A stretch of DNA of 64,000 nucleotides from G963677185 sp963677185 (GCA_963677185.1 OY781889.1:1054001-1118000); one strand, 5' to 3'. Counted from the stretch's first letter, positions 26,773 through 36,070 are shown. Numbers and translations: made by a program. The notes: generated by a model from the sequence alone, not told the origin.

Positions 26773-28032
26773 GTGAAGCATATGTTTTTAAGCCTGTATT
26801 CCAATCACCGTGGAGAAATCCTGGAAATAAAAAATCTCGGCATGCTGGGACAGAGCGGTTTGAGCTGGGTCGAACCGGATTCCGCAGAAATGATACCCCT
26901 GCCCGAAGGGGCATCGCTGGTTAACATTCCGGGTTTTCAGCCTGTTGGGCTTGATTTTTCAGGCCAACCGGTGGCGTATACCGGCGACAAATCCCGTGCG
27001 GAGCGGCAGTACGTTGCGGTGGCGGCCCTACTTCCACAGGGTTTCACCAGAACCTTGCTGCCGGCCTGTGTTAGTCCTGAACAGTCAATTATGCCGATAT
27101 TTGGATATTCAGCAGTGGGATTCAAGGATGATCAGATTTATGTAGCGGCAGTGCAGAGCGATGAACATGGTCGCTGGCATCCGGAACACTTCAATACTCC
27201 CGATCTGCCAAAGCGAGTTTCCAGGCTGCGCAAGCAATACCCGGAAAACCGAATTCTCAAGCAGTTGGCCAGGTGTGCAGGCTATTATGGATGCTTTACC
27301 GCGCAAAATATTTTCTACCAGCGCTGGGAAGGCGGGATTCCTACGTCCAGAACCTGCAACGCCAGCTGCCTGGGATGCATATCTGAATCACATTTGCAGG
27401 TTGATTCACCCCAACAACGTTTGGATTTTGAACCACAAGCCAGTGAGATTGCCGAAATAGGCATAGAGCACTTAAGTGCCGCCGAAAAAGCCATTGTCAG
27501 CTTCGGGCAGGGCTGTGAGGGTGAACCATCGTTGAACAGCGAACGTTTGAGCCAGGCGATGAGACTAATGAGGCAGTCAACTGACAGGGGCACGATCAAT
27601 TGCAACACCAATGCAGGATATACAGAGGGAATCAAGCTGATGATAGATTCAGGGCTCGACGCTATCAGGGTGACCTTATTCTCAGCCCGGGATTTTGCTT
27701 ATAATTATTATCACCGGCCACAGAACTACAAGCTGCAAGATGTTCGAAAATCTATTCTGTATGCCCGCGAAAAGGGCGTATATATATCGTTGAACCTGCT
27801 GACCTTCCCAGGATTTACGGACCGGGAAGGTGAGATAGAAAGCATACTGGCCTTGATTCGGGATTGCGGAATCAACATGGTGCAGCTGCGCAACCTGAAC
27901 ATCGATCCAGGGGTCTTATTAAGGGGTCTGCCCCGGGAGGAGCCGGGTATTGGAATTACTGCCTTCATCGAATGCTTGCAGGCAGAAGTGCCTGATCTGA
28001 GGATAGGTTCCTATTCGCATCCGGCCAGGTGA
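26773..28032 (+). CDS. Radical SAM protein of unknown function
   Basis: 419 aa; the start is either GTG 26773 or ATG 26782, neither with a strong ribosome binding site. Residues 1-190 form an unfamiliar beta-rich N-terminal region ending in CAGYYGCFTAQN. The radical SAM cluster motif is CNASCLGC (C-x3-C-x2-C), preceded by GGIPTSRT. Then come SFGQGCEGEPSL (the glycine-rich SAM-contact region) and INCNTNAGYTEGIKLMIDSGLDAIRVTLFSARDFAYNYYHRP. It probably cleaves SAM to a 5'-deoxyadenosyl radical, but the substrate is not evident. It is followed at 51 bases by the YhaM-like nuclease gene. Confidence 0.85.
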   Translation: MKHMFLSLYSNHRGEILEIKNLGMLGQSGLSWVEPDSAEMIPLPEGASLVNIPGFQPVGLDFSGQPVAYTGDKSRAERQYVAVAALLPQGFTRTLLPACVSPEQSIMPIFGYSAVGFKDDQIYVAAVQSDEHGRWHPEHFNTPDLPKRVSRLRKQYPENRILKQLARCAGYYGCFTAQNIFYQRWEGGIPTSRTCNASCLGCISESHLQVDSPQQRLDFEPQASEIAEIGIEHLSAAEKAIVSFGQGCEGEPSLNSERLSQAMRLMRQSTDRGTINCNTNAGYTEGIKLMIDSGLDAIRVTLFSARDFAYNYYHRPQNYKLQDVRKSILYAREKGVYISLNLLTFPGFTDREGEIESILALIRDCGINMVQLRNLNIDPGVLLRGLPREEPGIGITAFIECLQAEVPDLRIGSYSHPAR

Positions 28033-28083
28033 TAAGCCCGGTTAAACGGCAACGATTAATAACAATTGAACGAGGTGTACATT

Positions 28084-29082
28084 TTGGACAACAAAGGACC
28101 ATCAACAATCAAAGAAATAAGCGGTATTGGGGCTGGACGCCAAATATGGGGCAAGTTTCTAGTGCTGGAAAGCAGTCAGCGCCGCACCAAGGACGGCAAA
28201 GAGTATTATCGGCTTAGGCTAGGAGATGAAAGCGGCGACATCGATGCAATGGCCTGGGATAACTGCGCCATAACCGGCATTGTTAAAAGCGGAGCAGTCG
28301 CCGGCATTCTGGGTGATACGGGCAATTATAACGGGCGCTTGCAATTAACAGTTAAGAGATTGAAAGTGCTGGATGAAGACCCGGTTGAATATATGAAAAA
28401 ACCAGATATTGACTTAAATAGCCTGGTAAAGCAACTGGACGGGTACATAGCCAGCATAGCCGATCCATGCTTAAAAAGCCTGATTGAGAAGATAATCAGC
28501 GGGGATATTCGTGACGCCTTTATCAAATCGACTGCAGCCAAGAAGATTCACCATAATTACCAGGGAGGTTTGCTGGAACACACCATGGCCGTGGCAAGCT
28601 TGTGTGTGGATGCCCACAGATACTATCCGTATCTGAACCGCGACTTGCTGGTAACCGGAGCGATCCTGCACGATGTTGGAAAGATCAAGGAATTTGAAAT
28701 GGCAGGCACATTCAAGTATAGTACTTCCGGACGGCTGCTGGGCCATATTGTAATGGGCAACGAAATGCTGGATGCGGCCATTTGCGAACTCCGCCGGGAG
28801 GGTATGGAATTTTCGCCCGAACTGGAATGGATGATAAAGCACATGATTCTGAGCCACCACGGGGCCCTGGAGTTTGGTTCCCCGGTTGTGCCGATGTTTC
28901 CTGAAGCTGGCCTGCTGCATTTCATGGACAAACTTGACTCCCAGATGTTCATCTTCCGCAGCAAATTCAACGAAAATGAGGGCGATGAAAAGGACTTTAC
29001 TCCATATGATAGTTTTCACGGACAGTATTTTTACCAGTATCGATATGAAACCCCTGGTGAAAACGATGGAGAAAGCCAGTAG
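28084..29082 (+). CDS. yhaM: YhaM-like 3'-5' exoribonuclease (OB fold + HD domain)
   Basis: 332 aa from TTG 28084 behind GAGGTG; two earlier in-frame starts are less well placed. An N-terminal OB fold (YYRLRLGDESGDIDAMAWDN) binds nucleic acid. The HD domain has HHNYQGGLLEHTMAVASLC, AILHDVGKIKEF and HMILSHHG, and ends in MDKLDSQMFIF. This is the arrangement of Bacillus YhaM/CBF1, a metal-dependent exonuclease of RNA and single-stranded DNA. Length is close to the usual 310-320. It probably forms an operon with the radical SAM gene. Confidence 0.88.
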   Translation: MDNKGPSTIKEISGIGAGRQIWGKFLVLESSQRRTKDGKEYYRLRLGDESGDIDAMAWDNCAITGIVKSGAVAGILGDTGNYNGRLQLTVKRLKVLDEDPVEYMKKPDIDLNSLVKQLDGYIASIADPCLKSLIEKIISGDIRDAFIKSTAAKKIHHNYQGGLLEHTMAVASLCVDAHRYYPYLNRDLLVTGAILHDVGKIKEFEMAGTFKYSTSGRLLGHIVMGNEMLDAAICELRREGMEFSPELEWMIKHMILSHHGALEFGSPVVPMFPEAGLLHFMDKLDSQMFIFRSKFNENEGDEKDFTPYDSFHGQYFYQYRYETPGENDGESQ

Positions 29083-29316
29083 AATTGATGAAAATGCCTG
29101 AATTATTATAGAATTGTTGGCCATTCCGGCTGTTTGGAGCCTGTATATTACCAGGAATTAATTCAAGCCCAAAACACTGAGCCTGCGCTTGATAACCCCG
29201 ACTTGTCGGAATATACTGAAAATATACCCGGAGCCAGATGTTTGGCTATTGTTTTCCTGTGGCTTCGGTCTATGACTGGAGTCATTATTAGTTAATGCAG
29301 AAAGAAGGGATGGAGG

Positions 29317-30612
29317 ATGCGCGTTCGATCAAAATGGCTTGTGATTGTCAGCAGCGCGGTTTTACTGGCAGCCATGATTCAACCGGCGTTAGGTACAGAT
29401 ATCAATGTGGGCGATATGGATGCCAACCTTTCCAGCGCTGTGTCTAACAATGTCTCGGTAAGCTTTGACAACTGGTACTCACCATACACCGGCCTGCCCT
29501 ATGGCCAGCAGAACCCGCCCAATGTATTACAGATTATATATGACAATACTGTACAGGTTAAAATGGACTACCGCATGCGGGACGATTCGAATGTTACCGG
29601 CAAGAACCAGGAAATAAAAATGGATGTGTGGTCATGGAATCCGCAGACCTACGCCTGGACCTGGCTGGGTTCCCAGGGCAGCACCCAGAGTTCCAAAGGC
29701 TGGGGCAAGTATAACGCCAGCGGAACCAAGAGCGCTTATCTTGACTGGGGTTCTTCTTCAAAGGTTGTTCTTCACCGGGTGCAAGGTTATGCAAAATCAG
29801 GCGACAAGACGGCAACTGCAACCAGAGAATTCTGGATTGTTCGCTATCCGACGGCTACAGGCACAGGTGTAACCGATGCACCGCGCTGGATCTGCGATCG
29901 CTATTCCCGCTCCATGTACTACAAACAGATCGCCGATAACCTGCAGCAAATCCAGAGTGATGCTGATGCTTCATCTACTAAAGCCGGACTGGATACGGTC
30001 ATAAACTACGGCAAAGCCTTCGTAATGCCAAGTTCATCGGAATTTGCGCTCTCATCAGGTCTGGATGCCATGTCAATTCTGAATATTGCCTGGAAAACAT
30101 CTGCGGCTACAGGTGAAATCCTTGAAGGCAGCCAGGTTATGGTGCAGGGTTTGAGCTGGGTGCAGAACGCCATAGCTCTTCTCACCACTGGAACCAGGGA
30201 TGCCATCGCTAATGCCCAAAGGCCGGCAATGACCCAGCAAGCAGCCGCAGAGGCCTTCCCAAGCCTTAAGAGCAGCCTGGACACTGTAGCCAATGCCTGC
30301 CGGGACGATGGCCTGGCCTGTCAAAACATGATTTACGTCACTGGCGCCGCTTCGAACGGCACCTGGAAAACCAAGCTGGATGCTGAAAAGACCGCGATTG
30401 ATAATGCGTTGAGCTCGGTGACCACGGCCCGCACCAAGTTGGGAACCTGGAAGAACAGTTATAATATGTGGTCTGGATTGCCATTCGATGTAGGCAGCAG
30501 TTCCGTAGATAATGCGCAGTACGTTTATGACAATCTAAACAGCTACCTGAATTATATTGAATATGATCTTAAGTCCGACAAGGCGATTATCGACAAGGCA
30601 GCATCATTGTAA
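29317..30612 (+). CDS. Secreted protein of unknown function
   Basis: 431 aa from ATG 29317 directly behind GAAGGGATGGAGG. A signal peptide covers residues 1-27 (VVLLAAMIQPALG-type core, cleavage near ALG/TD). Residues about 30-190 are rich in Trp, Tyr, Ser and Thr and look like a beta-sandwich (VQVKMDYRMRDD, MDVWSWNPQTYAWTWLGS). Residues about 200-431 are alanine-rich and helical, with a Cys pair (CRDDGLAC) that could form a disulphide. I recognise no family. It has its own upstream gap of 234 bases and is followed by the long palindrome at 30633. Confidence 0.75.
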   Translation: MRVRSKWLVIVSSAVLLAAMIQPALGTDINVGDMDANLSSAVSNNVSVSFDNWYSPYTGLPYGQQNPPNVLQIIYDNTVQVKMDYRMRDDSNVTGKNQEIKMDVWSWNPQTYAWTWLGSQGSTQSSKGWGKYNASGTKSAYLDWGSSSKVVLHRVQGYAKSGDKTATATREFWIVRYPTATGTGVTDAPRWICDRYSRSMYYKQIADNLQQIQSDADASSTKAGLDTVINYGKAFVMPSSSEFALSSGLDAMSILNIAWKTSAATGEILEGSQVMVQGLSWVQNAIALLTTGTRDAIANAQRPAMTQQAAAEAFPSLKSSLDTVANACRDDGLACQNMIYVTGAASNGTWKTKLDAEKTAIDNALSSVTTARTKLGTWKNSYNMWSGLPFDVGSSSVDNAQYVYDNLNSYLNYIEYDLKSDKAIIDKAASL

Positions 30613-30632
30613 TGCGAACGTTCATTTGTCAG

Positions 30633-30697
30633 CATGGTCGAAGCGTGGTTAAAATCAGCGGGACTGTCCCCCTGATTTTAAACACGCTTCGACCATG
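30633..30697. repeat. 65-base near-perfect palindrome (REP-like hairpin)
   Basis: CATGGTCGAAGCGTG/CACGCTTCGACCATG and TTAAAATCAG/CTGATTTTAA pair across a GGGACTGTCCC tip, with one mismatched base on each arm. The GGGACTGTCCC tip recalls REP-type elements mobilised by RAYT transposases, but no such gene is in the window. It could also end the preceding transcript. Confidence 0.85.
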
Positions 30698-30712
30698 AAG
30701 GGAGGCCCGAAA

Positions 30713-31150
30713 ATGGAGAGAACAGCTAATAGGTTTGCACCTGGGAATCGTGAGCGGTGTGAACCGAGAAAAATACCGCCGGGCATTTTTGTATTAATAT
30801 GCATAGTGGTGATGGCTTGTACTATTCTGTTTGAACCGGCAATAATGAACCGGTTGATCAGCGACGGCAGCCAGGATAAGGCTTCAGCTCAGGAGAACGG
30901 ACCAGTCTACATGTTCGCCCGTTCAGTTTCCGGACCGGACTTGCCTCCAGGTAATGAGACGGTAAAAAAGTATTCCGCACTGGCCTTCGAAGGAGCAGTT
31001 GCTCTGGTATGGCTGCTTTCAGCATTTTGGATATACCGCAATGCTAGAGGTCGTGGATTGAATCCCTATGCCTGGTTGTGCGTCGGTGTATTGTTAGGGC
31101 CGTTGGCCTTGCTGATTTATGGTTTTATTAAACCGCGGGATGAGGTGTGA
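30713..31150 (+). CDS. Small membrane protein of unknown function
   Basis: 145 aa from ATG 30713 behind GGAGG; an ATG 18 bases earlier lies inside the palindrome and before this site. One helix near residues 20-40 (GIFVLICIVVMACTILF), an external segment of about 45 residues, and two helices near 85-140 (ALVWLLSAFWIYRNA; YAWLCVGVLLGPLALLIYGF) are visible. The last pair resembles the short membrane module found at the N-terminus of phospholipase-D-like proteins, here alone. Function unknown. Confidence 0.72.
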   Translation: MERTANRFAPGNRERCEPRKIPPGIFVLICIVVMACTILFEPAIMNRLISDGSQDKASAQENGPVYMFARSVSGPDLPPGNETVKKYSALAFEGAVALVWLLSAFWIYRNARGRGLNPYAWLCVGVLLGPLALLIYGFIKPRDEV

Positions 31151-31305
31151 AAAGGTTCAAAAGCTGCTAATATTGTGACAAGCAACGGGAGAGAACCGGT
31201 TCTGGTCCCGCAGTTCGCCATATACGGGCCTTTTGCGGATGAGATACGCTTAATATATTACGCTCGTAAATCAATAATGGAAATATTGTCAGAAAATTCA
31301 TTAAC

Positions 31306-31334
31306 TTGCGCTGATTGGAAGTCAATGTTATAAT
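31306..31334 (+). promoter_or_regulatory. Extended -10 promoter of the liv operon
   Basis: TTGCGC (31306-31311), 17-base spacer, perfect TATAAT (31329-31334) preceded by the extended TGT. It lies 52 bases before the start of the substrate-binding protein gene. Confidence 0.75.
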
Positions 31335-31385
31335 TCCATCCAGTATTTTAAAATACTAATATGCAGGATGGAAGGATGTTGAGTA

Positions 31386-32579
31386 ATGATCAGAAGTATG
31401 GCAGTAAAGAAGCAGATCCTTATTCCCCTATTGTGTGTGCTGCTCTTATTAAGCGGTCTTGGCCTGAGTGGTTGCAGCAGCGATGATAAGTCCGGTGCTG
31501 CTGGAAGTAAGCCCACCATCAAAATCGGTGCAGTGTTAGACCTGACCGGCCCCGGTTCCTCTCTTGGAATTCCTGAAAAAGACTCCATTGAAATCTGGGA
31601 AAGCGAAATAAACAAAAAGGGCGGCATTAATGGCCAGCCAGTAGACGTTGTTATTCTCGACAATGCCAGTGACGAAACCAAGTCAGTAATGCTTTTTAAG
31701 AAGCTTGTGGATGAAGAAAAGGTTTGCGCGGTAGTCGGAGCCAGCCAGAGCGGAACCTCCATAGCTATGATAAAGAGCGCGACCGAAGCGAAAATCCCGC
31801 TGGTATCGGCAGCTGCCTCCGTAAAGATCACCACTCCGATCGAGGAGCGCTACTGGGTTTTCAAAACTGCTCAAAATGACTCAGTAGTGGCTACAAGGCT
31901 GTGTGAATACCTGAAGTCGCAAAATATTAATAAAGTGGCATTCTTATCAGTCAATACCGCGTACGGAGACAGCGGCCTGGCAGAATTTACTCCGGTGGCC
32001 CAGTCGGCTGGCATTACTATTGTGGCGCAGGAAAAATTCGGCGACAAAGACGTTGATTTTACCGCCCAGTTGACCAATGTTAAAAATGCCCAGCCTGATG
32101 CCATAGTGGTGTGGGCTATTCCTCCAAGTGCGGCCCTGTTGACCAAGCAAGCCTCCGACCTGAAAATCGGTATCCCCATCTATCAGAGCCATGGCATTGC
32201 CAACAAGAATTTTATTGACCTGGCTGGAGACGCTGCTAATGGCGTTATTTTCCCGGCGGGCAAGCTAATGGTGGCCGAGTCTCTCCCCGACACGGATGCT
32301 CAAAAAGCTGTCATTATTGACTATTTGAAGCTCTATGAAACCGGTAATCGCCAGCGTTCCGCTTTTGGCGGTCACGGTTATGACGGTGTCCTGCTTCTGG
32401 CCAGGGCTATAGAAAAAGCCGGCACCGATCCTGCCAAGATCCGCGACGAACTGGAAAAAATAACCATGCCGGGCATCTCCGGGGTTTTCAATATGACTGC
32501 CAAAGATCATAGCGGCATCGACAGTTCCTCACTGGTCATGATCAAAATCGACAACGGAAAATGGACCCTCATTAAATAA
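31386..32579 (+). CDS. livJ: Branched-chain amino-acid ABC transporter, substrate-binding lipoprotein
   Basis: 397 aa; ATG 31386 is used, with another ATG at 31398 also possible. Lipoprotein signal with lipobox LGLSGCS. The mature part is a type I periplasmic-binding-protein fold: TIKIGAVLDLTGPGSSLGIPEKDSIEIWESE, VVGASQSGTSIAMIKSATEAKIPLVSAAAS, VAFLSVNTAYGDSGLAEF and GHGYDGVLLLARAIEKAGTDP. In Gram-positive cells it would be tethered outside the membrane and deliver ligand to the LivHM channel. Members bind Leu/Ile/Val but also amides, urea or aromatic acids, so the ligand is unsure. First gene of a complete livJHMGF set. Confidence 0.92.
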   Translation: MIRSMAVKKQILIPLLCVLLLLSGLGLSGCSSDDKSGAAGSKPTIKIGAVLDLTGPGSSLGIPEKDSIEIWESEINKKGGINGQPVDVVILDNASDETKSVMLFKKLVDEEKVCAVVGASQSGTSIAMIKSATEAKIPLVSAAASVKITTPIEERYWVFKTAQNDSVVATRLCEYLKSQNINKVAFLSVNTAYGDSGLAEFTPVAQSAGITIVAQEKFGDKDVDFTAQLTNVKNAQPDAIVVWAIPPSAALLTKQASDLKIGIPIYQSHGIANKNFIDLAGDAANGVIFPAGKLMVAESLPDTDAQKAVIIDYLKLYETGNRQRSAFGGHGYDGVLLLARAIEKAGTDPAKIRDELEKITMPGISGVFNMTAKDHSGIDSSSLVMIKIDNGKWTLIK

Positions 32580-32610
32580 TCATTCCCACACTAGCCAAAC
32601 CACACAAACG

Positions 32611-32650
32611 GATGAGTCCTGAATGATATTTGGGACTCATCTTTAATTTC
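32611..32650 (+). terminator. Stem-loop between livJ and livH, probable attenuator
   Basis: GATGAGTCC/GGACTCATC (32611-32619 and 32633-32641) is followed by TTTAATTTC. The stem is moderate and the T run is broken, which fits partial termination that keeps the binding protein in excess over the channel genes. Confidence 0.65.
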
Positions 32651-32670
32651 TATTTGGAGGTCTGAATAAT

Positions 32671-33546
32671 ATGGATCAACTCCTGCAGCTTCTGTTTTCA
32701 GGAATTATACTGGGCGGTATTTATGCGCTGATTGCAGTGGGATTTATCGTAGTGTACAACATCACCGGAATAATAAACTTTGCCCAGGGCGAGTTTGTAA
32801 TGCTGGGAGCCATGATTTCCATCAGCTTGCATCAAAGCATGGATTTGCCGGTTCCAGCAGCTATAATCATTGCCGTTATTATAGTCACCCTTTTTGGAAT
32901 AGGCATGGATCGCCTAGCCATTTTTCCAGCACGAAAAGCTTCACTGGTGACATATATAATTATTACTATAGGCATTTCTATAGCAGTAAGGGGGACAGCC
33001 CTGCTGATATGGGGCACTGATCCTTATGCGCTGCATGGCTTTGCTGCTGAAAACACAGTTGATCTCATGGGAATAAGCATAGCTACCCAGGGTTTCTGGG
33101 TGCTGGGATTAAGCGCCTTGTGTTTCGGGTCGCTATATTTGTTTTTTGAGCATACATATTATGGCAAAGCCGTTAAAGCTGCGGTAATCAACCAGAATGC
33201 AGCCCGTCTGATGGGCATCAATCCCCAGGCGATATCCCTTTTTGCCTTCGGTGCGGCAGGTACTGTAGGGGCTCTGGCCGGAGCGTTCATTGCACCGATG
33301 ACCATGGGTACTTATGACATGGGATTAATGCTGGGACTCAAGGGATTTGTCGCAGCTGTGCTCGGGGGGCTGAACAGCATCGCCGGTGCGCTGCTGGGAG
33401 GGATTTTGCTGGGCGTGCTTGAATCATTGGGGGCGGGCTATATTTCATCAGGCTACAAAGATGCCCTGGCGTTTCTAATCCTGGTTCTCATTCTGTTTGC
33501 CAGGCCGGACGGTCTGCTGGGCAAAATGGGAGGAAACCGGGTATGA
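32671..33546 (+). CDS. livH: Branched-chain amino-acid ABC transporter permease LivH
   Basis: 291 aa from ATG 32671 behind TTGGAGG. About eight membrane helices; starts LLQLLFSGIILGGIYALIAVGFIVVYNITGIINFAQGEF, the LivH signature. The cytoplasmic loop that contacts the ATPases includes NQNAARLMGINPQAISLFAFG. Pairs with LivM as the membrane channel. The stop overlaps the LivM start (ATGA), indicating coupled translation. Confidence 0.93.
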   Translation: MDQLLQLLFSGIILGGIYALIAVGFIVVYNITGIINFAQGEFVMLGAMISISLHQSMDLPVPAAIIIAVIIVTLFGIGMDRLAIFPARKASLVTYIIITIGISIAVRGTALLIWGTDPYALHGFAAENTVDLMGISIATQGFWVLGLSALCFGSLYLFFEHTYYGKAVKAAVINQNAARLMGINPQAISLFAFGAAGTVGALAGAFIAPMTMGTYDMGLMLGLKGFVAAVLGGLNSIAGALLGGILLGVLESLGAGYISSGYKDALAFLILVLILFARPDGLLGKMGGNRV

Positions 33547-34586
33547 GAGGCTCTCTGAATATACAGCGTGGCTACCGCACTTTAGCTCGACTTTTTCCGG
33601 TGATGCTATTTGGCTCAATTATGCTTTTACCGGTATTTACAAGAAGCTCTTACATTTTAAGCAGCTTCATTTTTATTGGCATATATTCAATGGTTACAGT
33701 TAGCCTGTGCTTGCTCATGGGCTATGCCGGACAGATATCACTGGGGCATGCGGCTTTTTACGGTCTGGGTGCATATGGTTCGGCTATTTTAACCACTCGG
33801 TACGGATTAAATCCCTGGCTGGCCATGATTGCTGCCGCAGCTGCAACCAGTGGCATTGCTTATTTGATAGGTATTCCCACCCTTAAGCTGAAAGAGCATT
33901 ATCTGTCCCTGGCGACGCTGGGATTTGGAATTATGATTTATATGATATTCAAGCAGGAAGTAGCCTTGACCGGAGGACCGTCAGGTTTGACTGGCATTCC
34001 CTATCTGAAACTGGGTGGAATGAATCTGTCCAGCGATTTAAAGTATTATTACCTGGTATGGATTTTCGCCTTTACTACGGTTTTTATTTGCCGGAACATT
34101 GTCAATTCTAGAGTGGGAAGGGCTTTAAAAGCCATCCACGGATCGGAAATAGCGGCCGAGGCCGTAGGGATTGACACCGCTCATTACAAACTGCAGATAT
34201 TTGTGGTCAGCGCCTTTTTTGCCAGCCTGGCAGGCAGCCTTTATGCCCACTATATAACCATGATTAATCCATCGCCATTCGGTTTTCAGATGTCGGTTGA
34301 ATTTGTCCTCATGGCTGTCGTTGGGGGCATAGCAAGCATATGGGGGCCATTGCTGGGCGTGACCATGGTTACTTTCCTGACCGAGTTTTTAAGGGAATTG
34401 ATACCGGAACTGCTGCCGGGTAGCGGCGGAGAGGTGGAAATCGTGGCCTTCGGCCTGATTTTAACGCTAATTATGATTTACATGCCCGAAGGCCTGTTCC
34501 GCGGCCTTGTGGATAGGTTCGAAAGACTGATTGGGCAATTGAAAGTCCCGGTCAAACCGGAAGAAAACCGGGAGGATGGTCTGTAA
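33543..34586 (+). CDS. livM: Branched-chain amino-acid ABC transporter permease LivM
   Basis: 347 aa from ATG 33543, overlapping the livH stop by 4 bases. Multiple membrane helices; family segments GYAGQISLGHAAFYGLGAYGSAIL, GGPSGLTGIP, and the ATPase-contact loop SRVGRALKAIHGSEIAAEAVGIDTAHYKLQIFV. Ends in a basic, acidic-tipped tail. Forms the transmembrane channel with LivH. Confidence 0.93.
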   Translation: MRGSLNIQRGYRTLARLFPVMLFGSIMLLPVFTRSSYILSSFIFIGIYSMVTVSLCLLMGYAGQISLGHAAFYGLGAYGSAILTTRYGLNPWLAMIAAAAATSGIAYLIGIPTLKLKEHYLSLATLGFGIMIYMIFKQEVALTGGPSGLTGIPYLKLGGMNLSSDLKYYYLVWIFAFTTVFICRNIVNSRVGRALKAIHGSEIAAEAVGIDTAHYKLQIFVVSAFFASLAGSLYAHYITMINPSPFGFQMSVEFVLMAVVGGIASIWGPLLGVTMVTFLTEFLRELIPELLPGSGGEVEIVAFGLILTLIMIYMPEGLFRGLVDRFERLIGQLKVPVKPEENREDGL

Positions 34587-34587
34587 A

Positions 34588-35358
34588 ATGAGTGTTTTAG
34601 CAGTTGACAAGGTTTCCAAGTCCTTTGGCGGAGTAATGGCAGTTGACCGTGTTTCTTTCGTCATAGAAGCTGGCCAGATCTGCGCCTTGATCGGTCCTAA
34701 CGGGGCTGGCAAGACCACTCTGTTTAATTTAATAACCGGCATATATCGACCGGATGAGGGGCGAATACTATTTAAGGACCGGCTTATTACGAGAGCCAAA
34801 AGCAGCGATATTGCAGCTTTAGGAATAGCCAGAACCTTTCAGAACCTGCAGGTGTTTGAGAACATGACTGTAATTGAAAACGTCATGGCCGGCCGGCACA
34901 TCAGAACGTCTGCCGGTCTCCTGGCTGCAGCTCTCGGATTGCCAGGCCGAAGGCGGGAGGATGCTTTGTGCAGAGCGGAATCAATGCACTGCTTGGAAAA
35001 GGTGGGTCTGGCTGAACGAGCCGATGACAATGCCGGGATTCTAGCTTTTGGACAGCAGCGTCTATTGGAAATTGCCCGGGCTATTGCGATGAAACCGGAG
35101 CTGCTGCTGCTGGATGAACCCGCAGCCGGCTTGCCGGCTAGCGAAAGCCAGGAAATGGAGCAAGTCGCCAGAAGCCTGGCTGATGCCGGAACCGCGATTC
35201 TGTTGGTAGAACACGACATGGAAACCGTTATGAGCCTGGCCGATAATATTGTGGTTATGAATTTCGGCGTCAAAATAGCCGAAGGAGATCCGGAAAACAT
35301 CCAGAAAAATCCGGAAGTCATTAAAGCATATCTTGGAGAGGATACTGATTATGCTTGA
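34588..35358 (+). CDS. livG: Branched-chain amino-acid ABC transporter ATPase LivG
   Basis: 256 aa from ATG 34588, one base after the livM stop; an earlier ATG at 34576 overlaps the GGAGG site and is rejected. Walker A GPNGAGKTTLF, Q-loop in ARTFQNLQVFENMTV, signature-like AFGQQRLLEIARAIA, Walker B LLLLDEPAAGL and H-loop LLVEHDMETVM are all present. Ends in EAYLGED-type family tail. Works with LivF as a heterodimer. Confidence 0.95.
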   Translation: MSVLAVDKVSKSFGGVMAVDRVSFVIEAGQICALIGPNGAGKTTLFNLITGIYRPDEGRILFKDRLITRAKSSDIAALGIARTFQNLQVFENMTVIENVMAGRHIRTSAGLLAAALGLPGRRREDALCRAESMHCLEKVGLAERADDNAGILAFGQQRLLEIARAIAMKPELLLLDEPAAGLPASESQEMEQVARSLADAGTAILLVEHDMETVMSLADNIVVMNFGVKIAEGDPENIQKNPEVIKAYLGEDTDYA

Positions 35359-36070
35359 AGTTCAATCCCTGGCTGCCAAACACGGATATGTAACCGCTTT
35401 GCACAAAGTTGATCTGAAACTGGAACAGCACGAGCTGCTGGCGATAATCGGCGCCAACGGGGCCGGCAAAAGTACCCTGATGGGAGTTCTGGCGGGAATA
35501 TATCGCCCCAGCGAAGGCCGTATAATCCTCGATAGTTCCGATATAACTTCAGATGATACTCCCGCGCGGGTTCGAGCAGGGATCACCCTAGTGCCGGAAA
35601 GGCGGCAGCTCTTTCATTCGCTGACGGTGAAAGACAATCTTCTTTTGGGAGCCTACCACCGGCGCCGCCGGGACAAGAATACTATCGATGGTGAAATCGT
35701 ACAAATGCTGGAATTTTTCCCAGCATTAAAGGGTAAAGAAAAGGAAATATCGGGCAACCTTTCCGGCGGCTTGCAGCAAATGGTTGCGATAGCGCGGGGG
35801 ATGATGGCGAAGCCCAGGATTCTCATGCTTGACGAGCCATCAGTCGGGCTGGCTCCCATGATTATGAAAGAAATTATGGAGCTGCTGGTTGCTTTGCGCG
35901 ATCGGGGTACAACCATTGTGTTGGTAGAGCAGAACGTCAGGGTGGCGTTGCGTATAGCCGACCGGGCTTATGTTTTGGAACGAGGCCGTTCGGTCATAGA
36001 CGAAAAAAGCACTGACCTATTAAGTCATCCCAGGGTCCAGCAAGCCTACCTGGGTAAAAGCGCCCAATAA
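35351..36070 (+). CDS. livF: Branched-chain amino-acid ABC transporter ATPase LivF
   Basis: 239 aa from ATG 35351 behind GGAGAGG, overlapping the livG stop by 8 bases. Walker A GANGAGKSTLMG, signature LSGGLQQMVAIARGMM, Walker B ILMLDEPSVGLAP and H-loop VLVEQNVRVAL are present, ending in VQQAYLGKSAQ as is usual for LivF. Last gene of the transporter operon; no clear terminator follows. Confidence 0.95.
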   Translation: MLEVQSLAAKHGYVTALHKVDLKLEQHELLAIIGANGAGKSTLMGVLAGIYRPSEGRIILDSSDITSDDTPARVRAGITLVPERRQLFHSLTVKDNLLLGAYHRRRRDKNTIDGEIVQMLEFFPALKGKEKEISGNLSGGLQQMVAIARGMMAKPRILMLDEPSVGLAPMIMKEIMELLVALRDRGTTIVLVEQNVRVALRIADRAYVLERGRSVIDEKSTDLLSHPRVQQAYLGKSAQ

